Part shown: in pieces, positions 27,626 to 36,434 of the stretch | Numbering within the stretch: position 1 is the stretch's first letter | How the letters are laid out: each line of letters begins with the position of its first letter | From: Alteromonas antoniana | Lineage (GTDB): Bacteria > Pseudomonadota > Gammaproteobacteria > Enterobacterales > Alteromonadaceae | Length of the DNA stretch: 64,000 bases | Direction: 5' to 3' | Assembly (NCBI RefSeq): GCF_019249295.1 | Contig: NZ_JAESDH010000006.1 | Location: 124,001-188,000 of the forward strand | Notes under the pieces: model-generated | What the model saw: only the letters and a program-made list of their open reading frames with translations | Told to the model about the DNA's origin: nothing | Databases searched by the model: none | Position numbers and translations under genes: made by a program

Positions 27626-28251
27626 ACGCCCGCGGATTCACCTTACTTGAGATCCTGATCGCCATGGCTATCTTCACACTGATAGGCCTGGCTTCCACGG
27701 GGTTGTTGACCACCGTGATCGACAGTAACGAATTATCCGAATCGCGCTTTGAAAAACTGCAGCAATTACAGCGCACTATGATCACCATAGAGCGTGATAT
27801 TCAGCAGGCTGTGCCGCGCGCAGTCCGTCACAACGGCGAAAAGCAGGAAATCGTTATGACCGGAGGCACTCGTGAAGACAGCGATGCCGGTTTTATTGGT
27901 TTCGTCCGTAGTGGCTGGGATAACCCGCAAATGATGCTGCCGCGCAGCACAATGCAGCCTGTGGCTTACCGCCTGAATGAAGGCAAATTAGAAAGAAATT
28001 ACAGCAATTACGTCGATAACGTAATTGGCTTTGAGCCCAAAACCCGGGTGTTGCTGGAAAACGTTACTGATTTCAAAGTGGAATTTATTGCCAATGAGGC
28101 CACCCGCACCAGGTCAATGGACGATGACGAATTAAACTGGTCTGAAAGCTACACCGGCACCGCACTCCCCCGCGCAGTCGCCATTGAAATTGTCAGCGAC
28201 GATTTCGGACGCATTCGGCGTGAATTTGTTTTAAGCGGAGCGTCACTGTGA
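27622..28251 (+). CDS. gspJ: minor pseudopilin GspJ
   Basis: GspJ is a minor pseudopilin of the GspI-J-K tip. The 209-residue precursor has the peptidase site ARG/FTLLEILIAMAIF and family segments such as LQQLQRTMITIERDIQQAV. It starts with TTG (27622-27624), sharing TTGA with the gspI stop; no ATG or GTG gives the leader peptide, so the TTG start is well supported. Its stop overlaps the gspK GTG start. Confidence 0.95.
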   Translation: MNARGFTLLEILIAMAIFTLIGLASTGLLTTVIDSNELSESRFEKLQQLQRTMITIERDIQQAVPRAVRHNGEKQEIVMTGGTREDSDAGFIGFVRSGWDNPQMMLPRSTMQPVAYRLNEGKLERNYSNYVDNVIGFEPKTRVLLENVTDFKVEFIANEATRTRSMDDDELNWSESYTGTALPRAVAIEIVSDDFGRIRREFVLSGASL

Positions 28252-29237
28252 AGTCAATACAGCGACAACAAGGTGTGGCACTGATGATCGTGCTGATGAT
28301 CGTCGCGCTGGTTGCGGTACTGGCGACAGAAATGGGTAGTCGCCTGCAGTTGCAGGTACAGCGCACCATGAATATCAAAGATAACAATCAGGCGTACTGG
28401 TACGCCATGGGAGCAGAAGCCTTCGCCCGTAAATCGATCAGTACGCTAATGGAGGAAACCGGCGATAAAATTACACTGCAGCAACCCTGGGCGCAGGAGT
28501 TCACCTATCCACTGGATGGGGGTGGTTTGAATGCGCGGCTGGAAGACATGCAAAGCTGCTTTAATTTAAACGCACTGGCGGGCGGGACGACATCGCCGAA
28601 TAGCGGCCAGCAAAACGTGACCCAGGCGATGCAGGCGTTTCATACTATGCTGCTTGCCACCGAACTGAATATCGACAGCTATACTGCTGATACCCTGCGT
28701 GACAGTCTGGCAGACTGGCTGGATGAAGACGACATGATGCGTCCTTACGGCGCTGAAGACAGCGAATATGAGTCGCGGGAACATCCGTATCTGGCAGCCA
28801 ATTCGCTGATGACCGCACAATCTGAATTGCGTTTGGTGAATGGGGTAGAAGCGGGGTTGCTGGTTGCGCTTGAGCCGCTGATTTGTGTGTTGCCTGAAGT
28901 AGATACGCTGAAAATTAACGTAAACACGATCCCGCCTGAGCGCGCAGCATTACTTGCCGGGATCACCGGCCTGTCGCTACAACAGGCTGCCAATTTATTG
29001 TCCAGCCGTCCTGAAGAGGGCTGGGATGATGCCGGCGCTTTTTTAGCAGAACCGGCCATAGAAGCCCTGGATTTGACTCAGGAGCAGCGTGACTGGATAG
29101 CCGTCACCACAGAGTATTTTATTTTGCATACCAAGACCCGCTACAATAAGGCATCATTTAGCATGTCGACCTTATTTAATGCCAAAGAGTCGGGTGTGGT
29201 CAGCGTGCTGCGGCGCGAGTTTGGAGGAGTAGATTAA
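28248..29237 (+). CDS. gspK: minor pseudopilin GspK
   Basis: GspK is the large minor pseudopilin at the pseudopilus tip. The 329-residue precursor has a basic leader and the site RQQG/VALMIVLMIVALVA. It lacks Glu at +5, as is usual for GspK. The body carries DDMRLR-like helix-hairpin regions and the segments SLADWLDEDDMMRPYG and ANSLMTAQSELRLVNG. The GTG start (28248) overlaps the gspJ stop as GTGA. Confidence 0.95.
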   Translation: MKSIQRQQGVALMIVLMIVALVAVLATEMGSRLQLQVQRTMNIKDNNQAYWYAMGAEAFARKSISTLMEETGDKITLQQPWAQEFTYPLDGGGLNARLEDMQSCFNLNALAGGTTSPNSGQQNVTQAMQAFHTMLLATELNIDSYTADTLRDSLADWLDEDDMMRPYGAEDSEYESREHPYLAANSLMTAQSELRLVNGVEAGLLVALEPLICVLPEVDTLKINVNTIPPERAALLAGITGLSLQQAANLLSSRPEEGWDDAGAFLAEPAIEALDLTQEQRDWIAVTTEYFILHTKTRYNKASFSMSTLFNAKESGVVSVLRREFGGVD

Positions 29238-30436
29238 TGGAACAACTTCTGGTCAGGCTGGGCTCAAAAGCCACAGACCCGGTCCACTGGCTGGTCTGGT
29301 CCAGTTCCGAAGAGGAAATTATCGCCTCCGGCGAGCTTGCGGATGCCCAGCAGTTAAGCACACTGTCTGAACGCGCAGGCCAGCGCCCGGTGATAGCCCT
29401 GGCGCCTACCAGCGATATTCTGATGAAGTGGGTGGAGCTGCCGCCAAAAGCCAGCCGTAAAATTCTGTCCGCCATTCCGTTCATGCTGGAAGATGAGCTT
29501 GCGACCGATATCAGTAAGCAGTTTTTTGCCATGGGGCCAAAACAGGCGAATCATCAGGCTGTCGCTGTCGTCTCCCATGAGCAGATGGACGCCTGGCAAA
29601 CCTGGCTGGCATCGGCGGGACTTTACTGCGACACCATATTGCCAGATGTCCTTGCAGTACCGGAACACGAAGGCGGCTGGGCGCTACTGACACTCGGCGA
29701 ACAGATCTTACTGCGGGAAGACAGCTGGAAGGGGATGCAGGGCGAAACCCAGTGGATGCTGCCGTTACTCACCCATTACGCAAAGCAGAGTGAAACCCCG
29801 GTTAGCATCGCGAATTACTCTGAACTGGACATTTCCGGCATCCCCAATACCGAGCAGCAATCCGCGCCGCTGGAATTACCTATGCACGTGTTGGCAAAAG
29901 AAGCCATGCAGTGCAAATTCAATCTGCTGCAGGGCGAGTACAAAGTACGCAAAAAGCGCAGCGGCGTCTGGCATCAGTGGCGCGTTGCCGCCGTTCTGGC
30001 AGTGCTGGCCCTGACTACGGCGCTGGTAGACAAAAGCATCACGCTGTATCAGCTAAAAGACCAGAACGAGGCGTTGCGCACGCAAATCAGTGACACCGTA
30101 GACGCCGGGTTTCCGAATATCGGTATGTATCGCGACGTTCGCCGCAAGGTCCGTTCAGAGTTAGCCAAACTGGAACAGGGCGGCGGCTCTGCTTCAATGC
30201 TGGTAATGCTCGATCAGCTGGCTGGCGCATTCGACGCCACCAATGTGAAGCCGCAAACGCTGCGCTTCGACGCTAACCGCACTGAAATCCGGATCCAGGC
30301 TGAAGGCGACAGCTTTGAGGCTCTCGAGCAGTTTCGCCGCATTGCGGAAGGCGCAGGCTTTGTTGTTGAGCAGGGAGCGATTAATAATCGTGACGACGGC
30401 GTGATTGGCAGCGTATCAATAAGGAGTAATTCGTGA
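29237..30436 (+). CDS. gspL: type II secretion protein GspL
   Basis: GspL is a bitopic inner-membrane protein whose cytoplasmic actin-like domain recruits GspE. The 399-residue protein has the cytoplasmic region (ELPPKASRKILSAIPFMLED is diagnostic), one transmembrane helix (about 248-265) and a periplasmic ferredoxin-like domain. Its ATG overlaps the gspK stop (TAATG). Its own stop overlaps the gspM start. Confidence 0.94.
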   Translation: MEQLLVRLGSKATDPVHWLVWSSSEEEIIASGELADAQQLSTLSERAGQRPVIALAPTSDILMKWVELPPKASRKILSAIPFMLEDELATDISKQFFAMGPKQANHQAVAVVSHEQMDAWQTWLASAGLYCDTILPDVLAVPEHEGGWALLTLGEQILLREDSWKGMQGETQWMLPLLTHYAKQSETPVSIANYSELDISGIPNTEQQSAPLELPMHVLAKEAMQCKFNLLQGEYKVRKKRSGVWHQWRVAAVLAVLALTTALVDKSITLYQLKDQNEALRTQISDTVDAGFPNIGMYRDVRRKVRSELAKLEQGGGSASMLVMLDQLAGAFDATNVKPQTLRFDANRTEIRIQAEGDSFEALEQFRRIAEGAGFVVEQGAINNRDDGVIGSVSIRSNS

Positions 30437-30912
30437 AGGCATTACTTGATAAATTCCGCGCCCTCACCGAACGCGAGCAGCAACTTGTCATCCTGTGCGG
30501 CGTGTTTGTCGTGGTTGCCATTTTTTATTGGGGCATTTGGTCGCCACTTACCACCAGTATCGAGCAACAACGACAGTTATTGGACAACCAGCAATCACTT
30601 CTGACCTGGGTAAAGGACAGCGCCACTCGCGCTCAGCAACTTCGTCGCAGTACTACGGGAAACACCAGCTTTTCCGGCAGTTTACCGCAGGCAGTGAATC
30701 GCACGACAAATCAGCACAACATAGCGATTTCCCGCATGCAGCCGCAAGGGGACGAACTGCAGGTATGGGTAGATCAGGCCCCGTTCAATGACGTCCTGGC
30801 CTGGCTCCAGACTATGGAAAAAATGGGCATCGTCATATTACAGGCTGATATAGCTGAAGCCGATGTGGAAGGCCACATCAAAATTCGTCGATTACAGTTA
30901 GGAAAAGCATGA
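30433..30912 (+). CDS. gspM: type II secretion protein GspM
   Basis: GspM is the small bitopic partner of GspL. The 159-residue protein has an N-terminal cytoplasmic stretch (LTEREQQLVILCG), one transmembrane helix (about 17-36), a helical region and a ferredoxin-like periplasmic domain. The start is GTG with AAGGAG seven bases upstream and overlaps the gspL stop. Confidence 0.93.
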   Translation: MKALLDKFRALTEREQQLVILCGVFVVVAIFYWGIWSPLTTSIEQQRQLLDNQQSLLTWVKDSATRAQQLRRSTTGNTSFSGSLPQAVNRTTNQHNIAISRMQPQGDELQVWVDQAPFNDVLAWLQTMEKMGIVILQADIAEADVEGHIKIRRLQLGKA

Positions 30913-31664
30913 AGTCACGTATTGGATGGATTGTCGGTGGCATACTGGCATTCCTTTTCTTCCTCATTGCGTATTTGCCAGCCAGCCAGGTAGTGGGGCG
31001 AATGGAGCTACCCCGCAATGTGTCTGTCTCTGGTGTGACTGGTACCGTGTGGGAGGGTAAAGCGCAAACGCTCGTGGTGAATGGCCTGCCGGTGTATGAC
31101 ATCAAATGGGATGTTAATCCGTGGGCGCTGCTTATCGGCGATATCAGTGTGACACTGGATGCCGGCAATTTCCGTGATGCTGATGCCATCGCATTTGAAG
31201 GTCCGGTATCCACCAGCGTATTTGATTTACAGCACGTAGAATCTGATGGATTTTTACTGTTTTTACCAGTAGACAGAGTATTGGCACAGGTTCCGTTGCC
31301 GCTTCCGGTTAACGCCGGTGGCCGCTTCCGTGTGCGTCTGGAGACCTTGTCTTTCGGCCCGTCATGCGAGTCGCTTCAAGGCTTTGGCGACTGGTTGAAC
31401 GCAACCGTAGCCGGTACCAAAGGCCCGATTGATTTTGGCAATTATACCGCGAAGCTTGCCTGCAATGGCGATGATATTGCTATTGATGTAGACGAGCCCA
31501 ATATGTTGGGTCTGACAATGAACGCCGTCATTGCACCAGATTTCAATGTGAGGGGAGTTAAGGGACGTTTCAAACCCGATGACAGCCTGCCAGAAGAAGT
31601 GCATCAGGCGTCCCGGTTCTTTGGACAACCTGGCCCTGAGGGCTATATCCAGATTGATCTGTAA
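30909..31664 (+). CDS. gspN: type II secretion protein GspN
   Basis: GspN is an accessory inner-membrane protein found in some type II systems. The 251-residue product has one N-terminal membrane anchor (about 8-28), then a beta-rich periplasmic domain including VSGVTGTVWEGKAQ and INPWALL-like VNPWALLIGD. It is the last gene of the operon, overlaps gspM by four bases and is followed by a strong terminator. Confidence 0.92.
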   Translation: MKSRIGWIVGGILAFLFFLIAYLPASQVVGRMELPRNVSVSGVTGTVWEGKAQTLVVNGLPVYDIKWDVNPWALLIGDISVTLDAGNFRDADAIAFEGPVSTSVFDLQHVESDGFLLFLPVDRVLAQVPLPLPVNAGGRFRVRLETLSFGPSCESLQGFGDWLNATVAGTKGPIDFGNYTAKLACNGDDIAIDVDEPNMLGLTMNAVIAPDFNVRGVKGRFKPDDSLPEEVHQASRFFGQPGPEGYIQIDL

Positions 31665-31744
31665 TATCTGCCAGTGAGCTGTTCACGTATTATTCCCGGT
31701 TTGATACAAGCCTTGCGCCAGTGAGTAATACGTAAAACACGCAT

Positions 31745-31773
31745 AAAAAAGCCGGGACTATCCCGGCTTTTTT
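31745..31773. terminator. bidirectional terminator between gspN and the aldehyde dehydrogenase gene
   Basis: GCCGGGA and TCCCGGC form the stem, flanked by an A-run on the left and T-run on the right. It ends both the plus-strand gsp operon and the minus-strand dehydrogenase transcript. Confidence 0.92.
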
Positions 31774-31794
31774 CGTTAAGCATGGTGCGTAGGA

Positions 31795-33171
31795 TTACTC
31801 AGCAACCATAATCGACTTAATGTTCACAAATTCGCGAATACCAAAACCGCCATGCTCACGGCCGTAACCACTGTCTTTGACACCACCAAACGGCAGGTTT
31901 GGTTTCGCCAGATTGTAGCCATTGATATTCACCATACCGGTGTCGAATTCATCTTTTGCCAGTCTCAGCGCTTTGTCTGTATCCTGACTGAAAATGCCAC
32001 CGCCTAATCCGTAGCGAGAGTCATTGGCAACGCGCATGGCTTGCTGGTCATCACGTACGCGGATCAGCGACGCTACCGGCCCAAACAGCTCATCATCGTA
32101 GGCGGGCATTCCCGGCTCGACATCTTCAAGGATGGTAATCGGATAGAAATACCCGTCTGAGTCCGGCATTTCGCCGCCCAGCGTGAGAGTTGCACCCGCG
32201 TTTACCGACTCCATCACCTGATCGTGAAGATCGTCGCGCAAGTCCTTACGGGCCATCGGACCAAGATCGGTATCTTCTTTGGTCGGGTCGCCCATTTTCA
32301 GCTTCTTACACTGTGCAACAAACTTTTCCCTGAATTCATCGTAAACCGCATCGACGACAACAAACCGTTTGGCGGCAACACAGGTTTCACCGTTATTAAT
32401 AACCCGGCCCTGAATACACATTTTCACAGCATGATCGATATCGGCGTCTTCTAATACCAGAAAGGCATCGTTACTACCCAACTCCATTACTGTCTTTTTC
32501 GATAAACTGGCCGCTTCTTTTGCGACTTGTTTACCAACCTCATCACTGCCGGTAAAGGTTACGCCGCGAACGCTGTCATGATTAATCAGCGAGTTGGCGG
32601 TTTCACCGTCGATAAGTAGCGACTGATACACATTCTTCGGAAAACCTGCATCTTCATATAGCTGCTGAATGGCTACTGCCATGCCGAATACATTGCGCGC
32701 GTGTTTAAGCACCGTCGTATTGCCGGCCATAATATTTGAGACGCTGTATCGGATAACCTGATATAGCGGGAAGTTCCATGGCTGAATACCAAGGATCACA
32801 CCTATCGGCTGGTAGCTGATCACAGCACGACCGCCTTCAAATACTTTGTTCTCGTCTTCAAGAAACTCTTCACCATGCTCTGCGGTATACCGGCAGATTT
32901 CCGCGCAAAGTTCCACTTCCTGCTTACCCTGACTGGCAATTTTTCCCATTTCCTTTGTCATCAGGTTTACCAGGTCATCGCTGCGCGATTCCATCAGGTC
33001 AGCCAGGCTGTTCAATAATTTTGCTCGTAAATCAAAACTGGTAGTTCGCCAGGTAAGATACGCCTCGTGGGCTCGATCCACTGCCGCTTTTGCGTCTTCT
33101 TCTGACAATAAGTGATAATGGTCCAGCTTGTCCCCGGTCGCGGGGTTGTAAGTTGTTACTGTCTCGCTCAT
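31795..33171 (-). CDS. NAD(P)-dependent semialdehyde dehydrogenase (succinate-semialdehyde type)
   Basis: A 458-residue aldehyde dehydrogenase close to the short succinate-semialdehyde dehydrogenases (Sad/YneI type). It has the cofactor-binding region IQPWNFPLYQVIRY, the glycine segment FTGSDEVGKQVA, the catalytic base region MELGSNDAFLVLEDAD, the nucleophilic cysteine in NNGETCVAAKRF (about Cys264) and the late signature ELFGPVASL. It likely oxidises succinate semialdehyde to succinate, but other semialdehydes are possible. A strong ribosome binding site (AGGAGGA) precedes the ATG. No gabT or gabP neighbour is present. Confidence 0.9.
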   Translation of the reverse strand: MSETVTTYNPATGDKLDHYHLLSEEDAKAAVDRAHEAYLTWRTTSFDLRAKLLNSLADLMESRSDDLVNLMTKEMGKIASQGKQEVELCAEICRYTAEHGEEFLEDENKVFEGGRAVISYQPIGVILGIQPWNFPLYQVIRYSVSNIMAGNTTVLKHARNVFGMAVAIQQLYEDAGFPKNVYQSLLIDGETANSLINHDSVRGVTFTGSDEVGKQVAKEAASLSKKTVMELGSNDAFLVLEDADIDHAVKMCIQGRVINNGETCVAAKRFVVVDAVYDEFREKFVAQCKKLKMGDPTKEDTDLGPMARKDLRDDLHDQVMESVNAGATLTLGGEMPDSDGYFYPITILEDVEPGMPAYDDELFGPVASLIRVRDDQQAMRVANDSRYGLGGGIFSQDTDKALRLAKDEFDTGMVNINGYNLAKPNLPFGGVKDSGYGREHGGFGIREFVNIKSIMVAE

Positions 33172-33418
33172 CAGTCATTCCTCCTGAATTTAACGTGTCA
33201 GTGAGAGTGCAACTACAAGGCCAAAACCGGAAAAAAACGGTTATCTCCTTTTTATCAGTTACTTAAGAAATAAATTTGATAAATACGGTATTCACCCGGG
33301 AACAGGAAATGCAGTAAAGATTACGAACTCAAAGATAAGTTTTTCATGTCAGAAGTGCGACAAGACGCGGTTTTGTCAGCACCCGTCAATACAAAGCCGT
33401 GCAAAATAGAGAGGGAAA

Positions 33419-33520
33419 ATGCGGCTCGCATTCGGACAGCGTAATGTTTATCTTCCCGCGGATGTGGGACTATCGGGTTTACTTCGTCATGAGCTACAGA
33501 AGAGGCGACGTAATCAATAG
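33419..33520 (+). CDS. possible 33-residue small protein
   Basis: An ATG frame preceded by GAGAGGGA (about four bases spacing) encodes MRLAFGQRNVYLPADVGL and a basic end (LQKRRRNQ). I recognise no family. Support comes only from the ribosome binding site and from an otherwise unexplained plus-strand terminator 180 bp downstream. It may equally be part of a non-coding RNA or be chance. Confidence 0.22.
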   Translation: MRLAFGQRNVYLPADVGLSGLLRHELQKRRRNQ

Positions 33521-33564
33521 CCACTCAGCGAGCCTTGCGACAGGGTGGTGCAAGGCAGGATCCG

Positions 33565-33590
33565 CAGGCAAAGGCGTTCGCCTCTGCCTG
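33565..33590. repeat. strong hairpin in the dehydrogenase-yjjX gap
   Basis: CAGGCA-AAGGC and GCCTC-TGCCTG pair over 10 positions with one internal mismatch and a GTTC loop. No T-tract follows. The 565-bp gap 33172-33736 otherwise holds the small open frame at 33419 and the terminator at 33700. Confidence 0.5.
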
Positions 33591-33699
33591 GAACGTAACG
33601 CTGCAACCTCTCATATTGCGTGAGCAGCCAGCGACTCCCAGTAATCAGGAAAGCTGACAAGAGGGATAAATGCAACCAGCCGAACCAGGGGTCAGTTCG

Positions 33700-33735
33700 C
33701 GCGTCGGCGTTGAGTTCATGCCGGCGCGTTTTTTT
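33700..33735 (+). terminator. orphan plus-strand terminator
   Basis: CGCGTCGGC (33700-33708) and GCCGGCGCG (33720-33728) form a 9-bp stem with one G-T pair, an 11-nt loop and seven T's. It points in the plus direction, yet the nearest upstream plus-strand gene (gspN) already has its own terminator 2 kb away. It abuts the 3' end of the minus-strand yjjX gene, for which no T-run follows. Confidence 0.75.
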
Positions 33736-33736
33736 A

Positions 33737-34270
33737 CTAATACAAATCAGGGAAATTAAACGGCGCCAGCGCCAGCGTAATCGCAAGCTCATAAACCGAC
33801 TGACGGGTGGCTCGGTGGTGGGTCAGCAGGCCAATCGCGCCCCCTTGCTGTTTAATATTCTTGGTATCGAATAATCTGTCCATTTCTGGCCCCAGCTCTT
33901 TACCTTCCTGTAACGCCTGGAATACTGAGGGCGGCAATGGCAGGTTTGCACTGCGACCGACTGACCATTTATCCCGATGGCAAATCGCAACATAAGCAAA
34001 GGTTGCGGGACCATCTTCGAAGACATCCACACCGCCTTCTATCGCGACATACCAGGCATCAGGGTAATCTTCTCTCATCAATGCCATGCAGGCTTCCACA
34101 CGGTTTATTGCGCCCTGGCGCGTTTCCTGTGACGTCAACGGTTGTTCAGCAACGCCACTTTTGACGTCCAGGCCGACAGTAAACAGAGGCATTTCCAGCA
34201 TGTCACCAATCGCAAACTCTGCGGCTTCTACTTTCACCGGATTTTTGGAACCGACAAAACAATCAGCCAT
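33737..34270 (-). CDS. yjjX: inosine/xanthosine triphosphatase (YjjX/NTPase)
   Basis: YjjX-type enzymes hydrolyse non-canonical nucleotides such as ITP and XTP to keep them out of RNA and DNA. The 177-residue protein has the family start VGSKNPVKVEAAEFA, SGVAEQPLTSQETRQGAINR, AIEGGVDVFED and the C-terminal THHRATRQSVYELAITLAL. The ATG at 34270 has AAGGAG seven bases upstream; an upstream frame extension to 34321 is rejected. It lies 4 bp after yrfG, so the two nucleotide-cleaning genes form an operon. Confidence 0.93.
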   Translation of the reverse strand: MADCFVGSKNPVKVEAAEFAIGDMLEMPLFTVGLDVKSGVAEQPLTSQETRQGAINRVEACMALMREDYPDAWYVAIEGGVDVFEDGPATFAYVAICHRDKWSVGRSANLPLPPSVFQALQEGKELGPEMDRLFDTKNIKQQGGAIGLLTHHRATRQSVYELAITLALAPFNFPDLY

Positions 34271-34274
34271 CACA

Positions 34275-34970
34275 CTACTCCTTATGCCCAGCGCTACCGG
34301 GATGCTGCCGGATATCGTCAAGTAACAAGCGATAGTCAGAAACAGCGGGAAACGTATCGATGTCTCTTGCCGGCAGCTGGCTGTCAGGGTTGCTCACCGC
34401 CAACAGATGTTTGATACCGAAATCTTTTGCTGCCTGCAGAATGGTCAGACTATCATCCACGAACAGCGTTCTTGCCGGGTCGAATCCCAGCCGTGCCTGA
34501 AGTTTTTCCCACAACAGCTGTGACTCCTTGGTCACACCAAATTCATGGGTAGAAATGAGGTTATCAATGTGGCTGTCCAGTTTGGTATGCTCGATCTTCA
34601 GCGACAGGCTGCCAGGATGCGCATTGGTCACCAGAACCACTTCTCTGTGGCTATCATGAAGCGCATCCAGAAAGGGGATAGTATCTTCCCGCATGGCAAT
34701 TAAATGCTCGACTTCGCGCTTGGCTGCCATGATGTCCAGCTGGAGCTCCTCTGCCCAGTAATCCAGACAGTACCACTGAATTTTGCCCGACACCCGCTCG
34801 TAATGGGCCAGCATGTTCGCCCGGCAAACTTCCAGTGGCTCTCCGGTTTTTTCTGCAAGCTTTTTCGGCAGGTGCTCAATCCAAAAGTGGTTGTCGAACC
34901 GTAGATCAAGCAGGGTACCGTCCATATCCAGCAAGACAGTATCGATTTCATTCCAGGGCAGAAATGGCAA
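34275..34970 (-). CDS. yrfG: GMP/IMP nucleotidase YrfG (HAD family)
   Basis: A haloacid dehalogenase-type phosphatase that in E. coli dephosphorylates purine nucleotides. Motif I is LLDMDGTLLDL, motif II VLVTNAHPGS, the lysine lies in GVTKESQLLW and motif III in LFVDDSLTILQAA. The frame is open far upstream, but similarity to YrfG (222 residues) begins at PWNEIDTVLL. The best start is a TTG (34968-34970) with AAGGA seven bases upstream, giving 231 residues. It is divergent from nudE, with 69 bp between starts, and followed by yjjX. Confidence 0.92.
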   Translation of the reverse strand: MPFLPWNEIDTVLLDMDGTLLDLRFDNHFWIEHLPKKLAEKTGEPLEVCRANMLAHYERVSGKIQWYCLDYWAEELQLDIMAAKREVEHLIAMREDTIPFLDALHDSHREVVLVTNAHPGSLSLKIEHTKLDSHIDNLISTHEFGVTKESQLLWEKLQARLGFDPARTLFVDDSLTILQAAKDFGIKHLLAVSNPDSQLPARDIDTFPAVSDYRLLLDDIRQHPGSAGHKE

Positions 34971-35039
34971 GCGATTTTCCTTATAATACAGTAAGCTTAA
35001 TGACAGACCGCCATGATAACGAAAGTTGTAGCGAGAGAC

Positions 35040-35603
35040 ATGCGAAATATTGATCCAGACAAGCCACTCCCCCAAATCCATCACCGGGAAATTGTTGCCC
35101 GGAGTAAATTGTTCAGAGTCGAGCAGGTTGACCTGGAGTTCTCTAACGGCGCCACACGCCAGTTTGAGCGCATGGCCGGAACCAATCGCGGTGCGGTAAT
35201 GATCGTTCCCATGCTGGACGCTGACACCATGGTCCTCATTCGTGAATATGCCGCCGGTACCCACTCCTACCAGTTAGGCTTTCCGAAAGGCCTGATTGAC
35301 CCCGGTGAGAGCCCGCTTGAAGCTGCAAACCGTGAGCTGCAGGAAGAAGCGGGCTTCGGTGCCAATGAACTTCACGATATCCATCAGGTCAGCATGGCAC
35401 CTACCTTTTTTAATGCCACCATGAACATTGTGATTGCCAGGGACCTCTATGAGAAGCGGCTTCCCGGCGATGAGCCGGAACCCCTTGAGGTTGTGACCTG
35501 GCCCCTTGCAGAAGCGGATGCGCTGCTGGCGCGTGAAGACTTTATTGAAGCGCGATGTATTGCCGCCCTTCTGCTTGCGCAAAAGTGGCTTAAGGAGCAA
35601 TAA
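35040..35603 (+). CDS. nudE: ADP compounds hydrolase NudE
   Basis: NudE is a Nudix hydrolase acting on ADP-ribose, Ap3A and NADH. The protein shows the EYAAGTHSYQLGFPKG segment and a complete Nudix box GLIDPGESPLEAANRELQEEAGFG (G-x5-E-x7-REx2EExG). Two starts are possible: ATG 35013 or ATG 35040. The latter gives 187 residues, close to E. coli NudE (186), and is preferred. A TATAAT box at 34982-34987 may be its -10 element. cysQ follows after 3 bp. The yrfG-nudE divergent arrangement is conserved with E. coli. Confidence 0.94.
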   Translation: MRNIDPDKPLPQIHHREIVARSKLFRVEQVDLEFSNGATRQFERMAGTNRGAVMIVPMLDADTMVLIREYAAGTHSYQLGFPKGLIDPGESPLEAANRELQEEAGFGANELHDIHQVSMAPTFFNATMNIVIARDLYEKRLPGDEPEPLEVVTWPLAEADALLAREDFIEARCIAALLLAQKWLKEQ

Positions 35604-35606
35604 CCT

Positions 35607-36434
35607 ATGCCTGAAGATTCCCACGAAAGCCTTCTGACACTGGCAAAATCGATTGCCCGCGAAGCTGGCGAAGCGGTGCTTGCCATATACGATAACGGCG
35701 ATTTCGACGCTTATCAGAAAGACGATGACTCGCCGGTCACCAGCGCCGATTATCTTGCCAATGATATTATTAATAAACGCCTGAAAGAGGCCACGCCGCA
35801 TATTCCTATTCTGTCCGAAGAAAATCAGAATGCCGGGCTTGATGAGCGTGAACACTGGGATCGTTACTGGTTAATTGACCCTATCGATGGTACGCAGGAG
35901 TTCATCGCACGCAGTGGCGATTTTGCAGTAAATATTGCCCTTATAGAGAACAATAAACCGGTTATTGGCGTAATATTCTGGCCACCGGGACAAACATTGT
36001 ATTACGCCAGCGAAGGGCAGGGCGCGTTTAAAGAGTGTCCGCTGGGTGAGCGCCAGATACATGTGCGTAAGCTTGAGGATCCCAAAAGCAGCGTGGTCAT
36101 GATTGCGATCAGTCGCCGCCAGTCTCGCGATAAAGTGTTATCACGTTTATGCGCCAAACGAGTGTATCAAACGCTGCCACTGGGCAGTTGCTCATTAAAA
36201 GCGTGTTTTATTGCTGAGGGTAAAGCGGATGTCTTTATGCGTATTGGCGTTACCGGTGAATGGGATACAGGCGCGTCGCAATGCATCATTTCTGAAGCAG
36301 GCGGCCGTATTATGGCGGCAAATTTTGAGCCGCTGACTTACAACGAACGTCACACGCTGGAAAACCCTGACTTTGTCGTCATGGGCGATCAGCGGGTGCC
36401 ATGGCAGGAGATAATTCAGTATGAAAATCAGTAA
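35607..36434 (+). CDS. cysQ: 3'(2'),5'-bisphosphate nucleotidase CysQ
   Basis: CysQ removes the 3' phosphate of PAP, a by-product of sulfate assimilation, with Mg2+. The 275-residue protein belongs to the inositol monophosphatase fold: PVTSADYLANDII, LSEEN, the metal motif WLIDPIDGTQEF and the second motif GEWDTGASQCIISEAGG, all intact. E. coli CysQ has 246 residues. It starts 3 bp after nudE and its 3' end overlaps the yceI-like gene by 14 bp. Confidence 0.95.
   Translation: MPEDSHESLLTLAKSIAREAGEAVLAIYDNGDFDAYQKDDDSPVTSADYLANDIINKRLKEATPHIPILSEENQNAGLDEREHWDRYWLIDPIDGTQEFIARSGDFAVNIALIENNKPVIGVIFWPPGQTLYYASEGQGAFKECPLGERQIHVRKLEDPKSSVVMIAISRRQSRDKVLSRLCAKRVYQTLPLGSCSLKACFIAEGKADVFMRIGVTGEWDTGASQCIISEAGGRIMAANFEPLTYNERHTLENPDFVVMGDQRVPWQEIIQYENQ

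Noticed and set aside
20371..31664. Type II secretion operon as a novel system
   Set aside because: Gene order C-D-E-F-G-H-I-J-K-L-M-N and all motifs are standard for gammaproteobacteria.
33400..33740. CsrB-like small RNA (several GGA motifs before a terminator)
   Set aside because: I count about seven GGA triplets in 340 nt, not clearly more than chance, and they are not consistently in hairpin loops.
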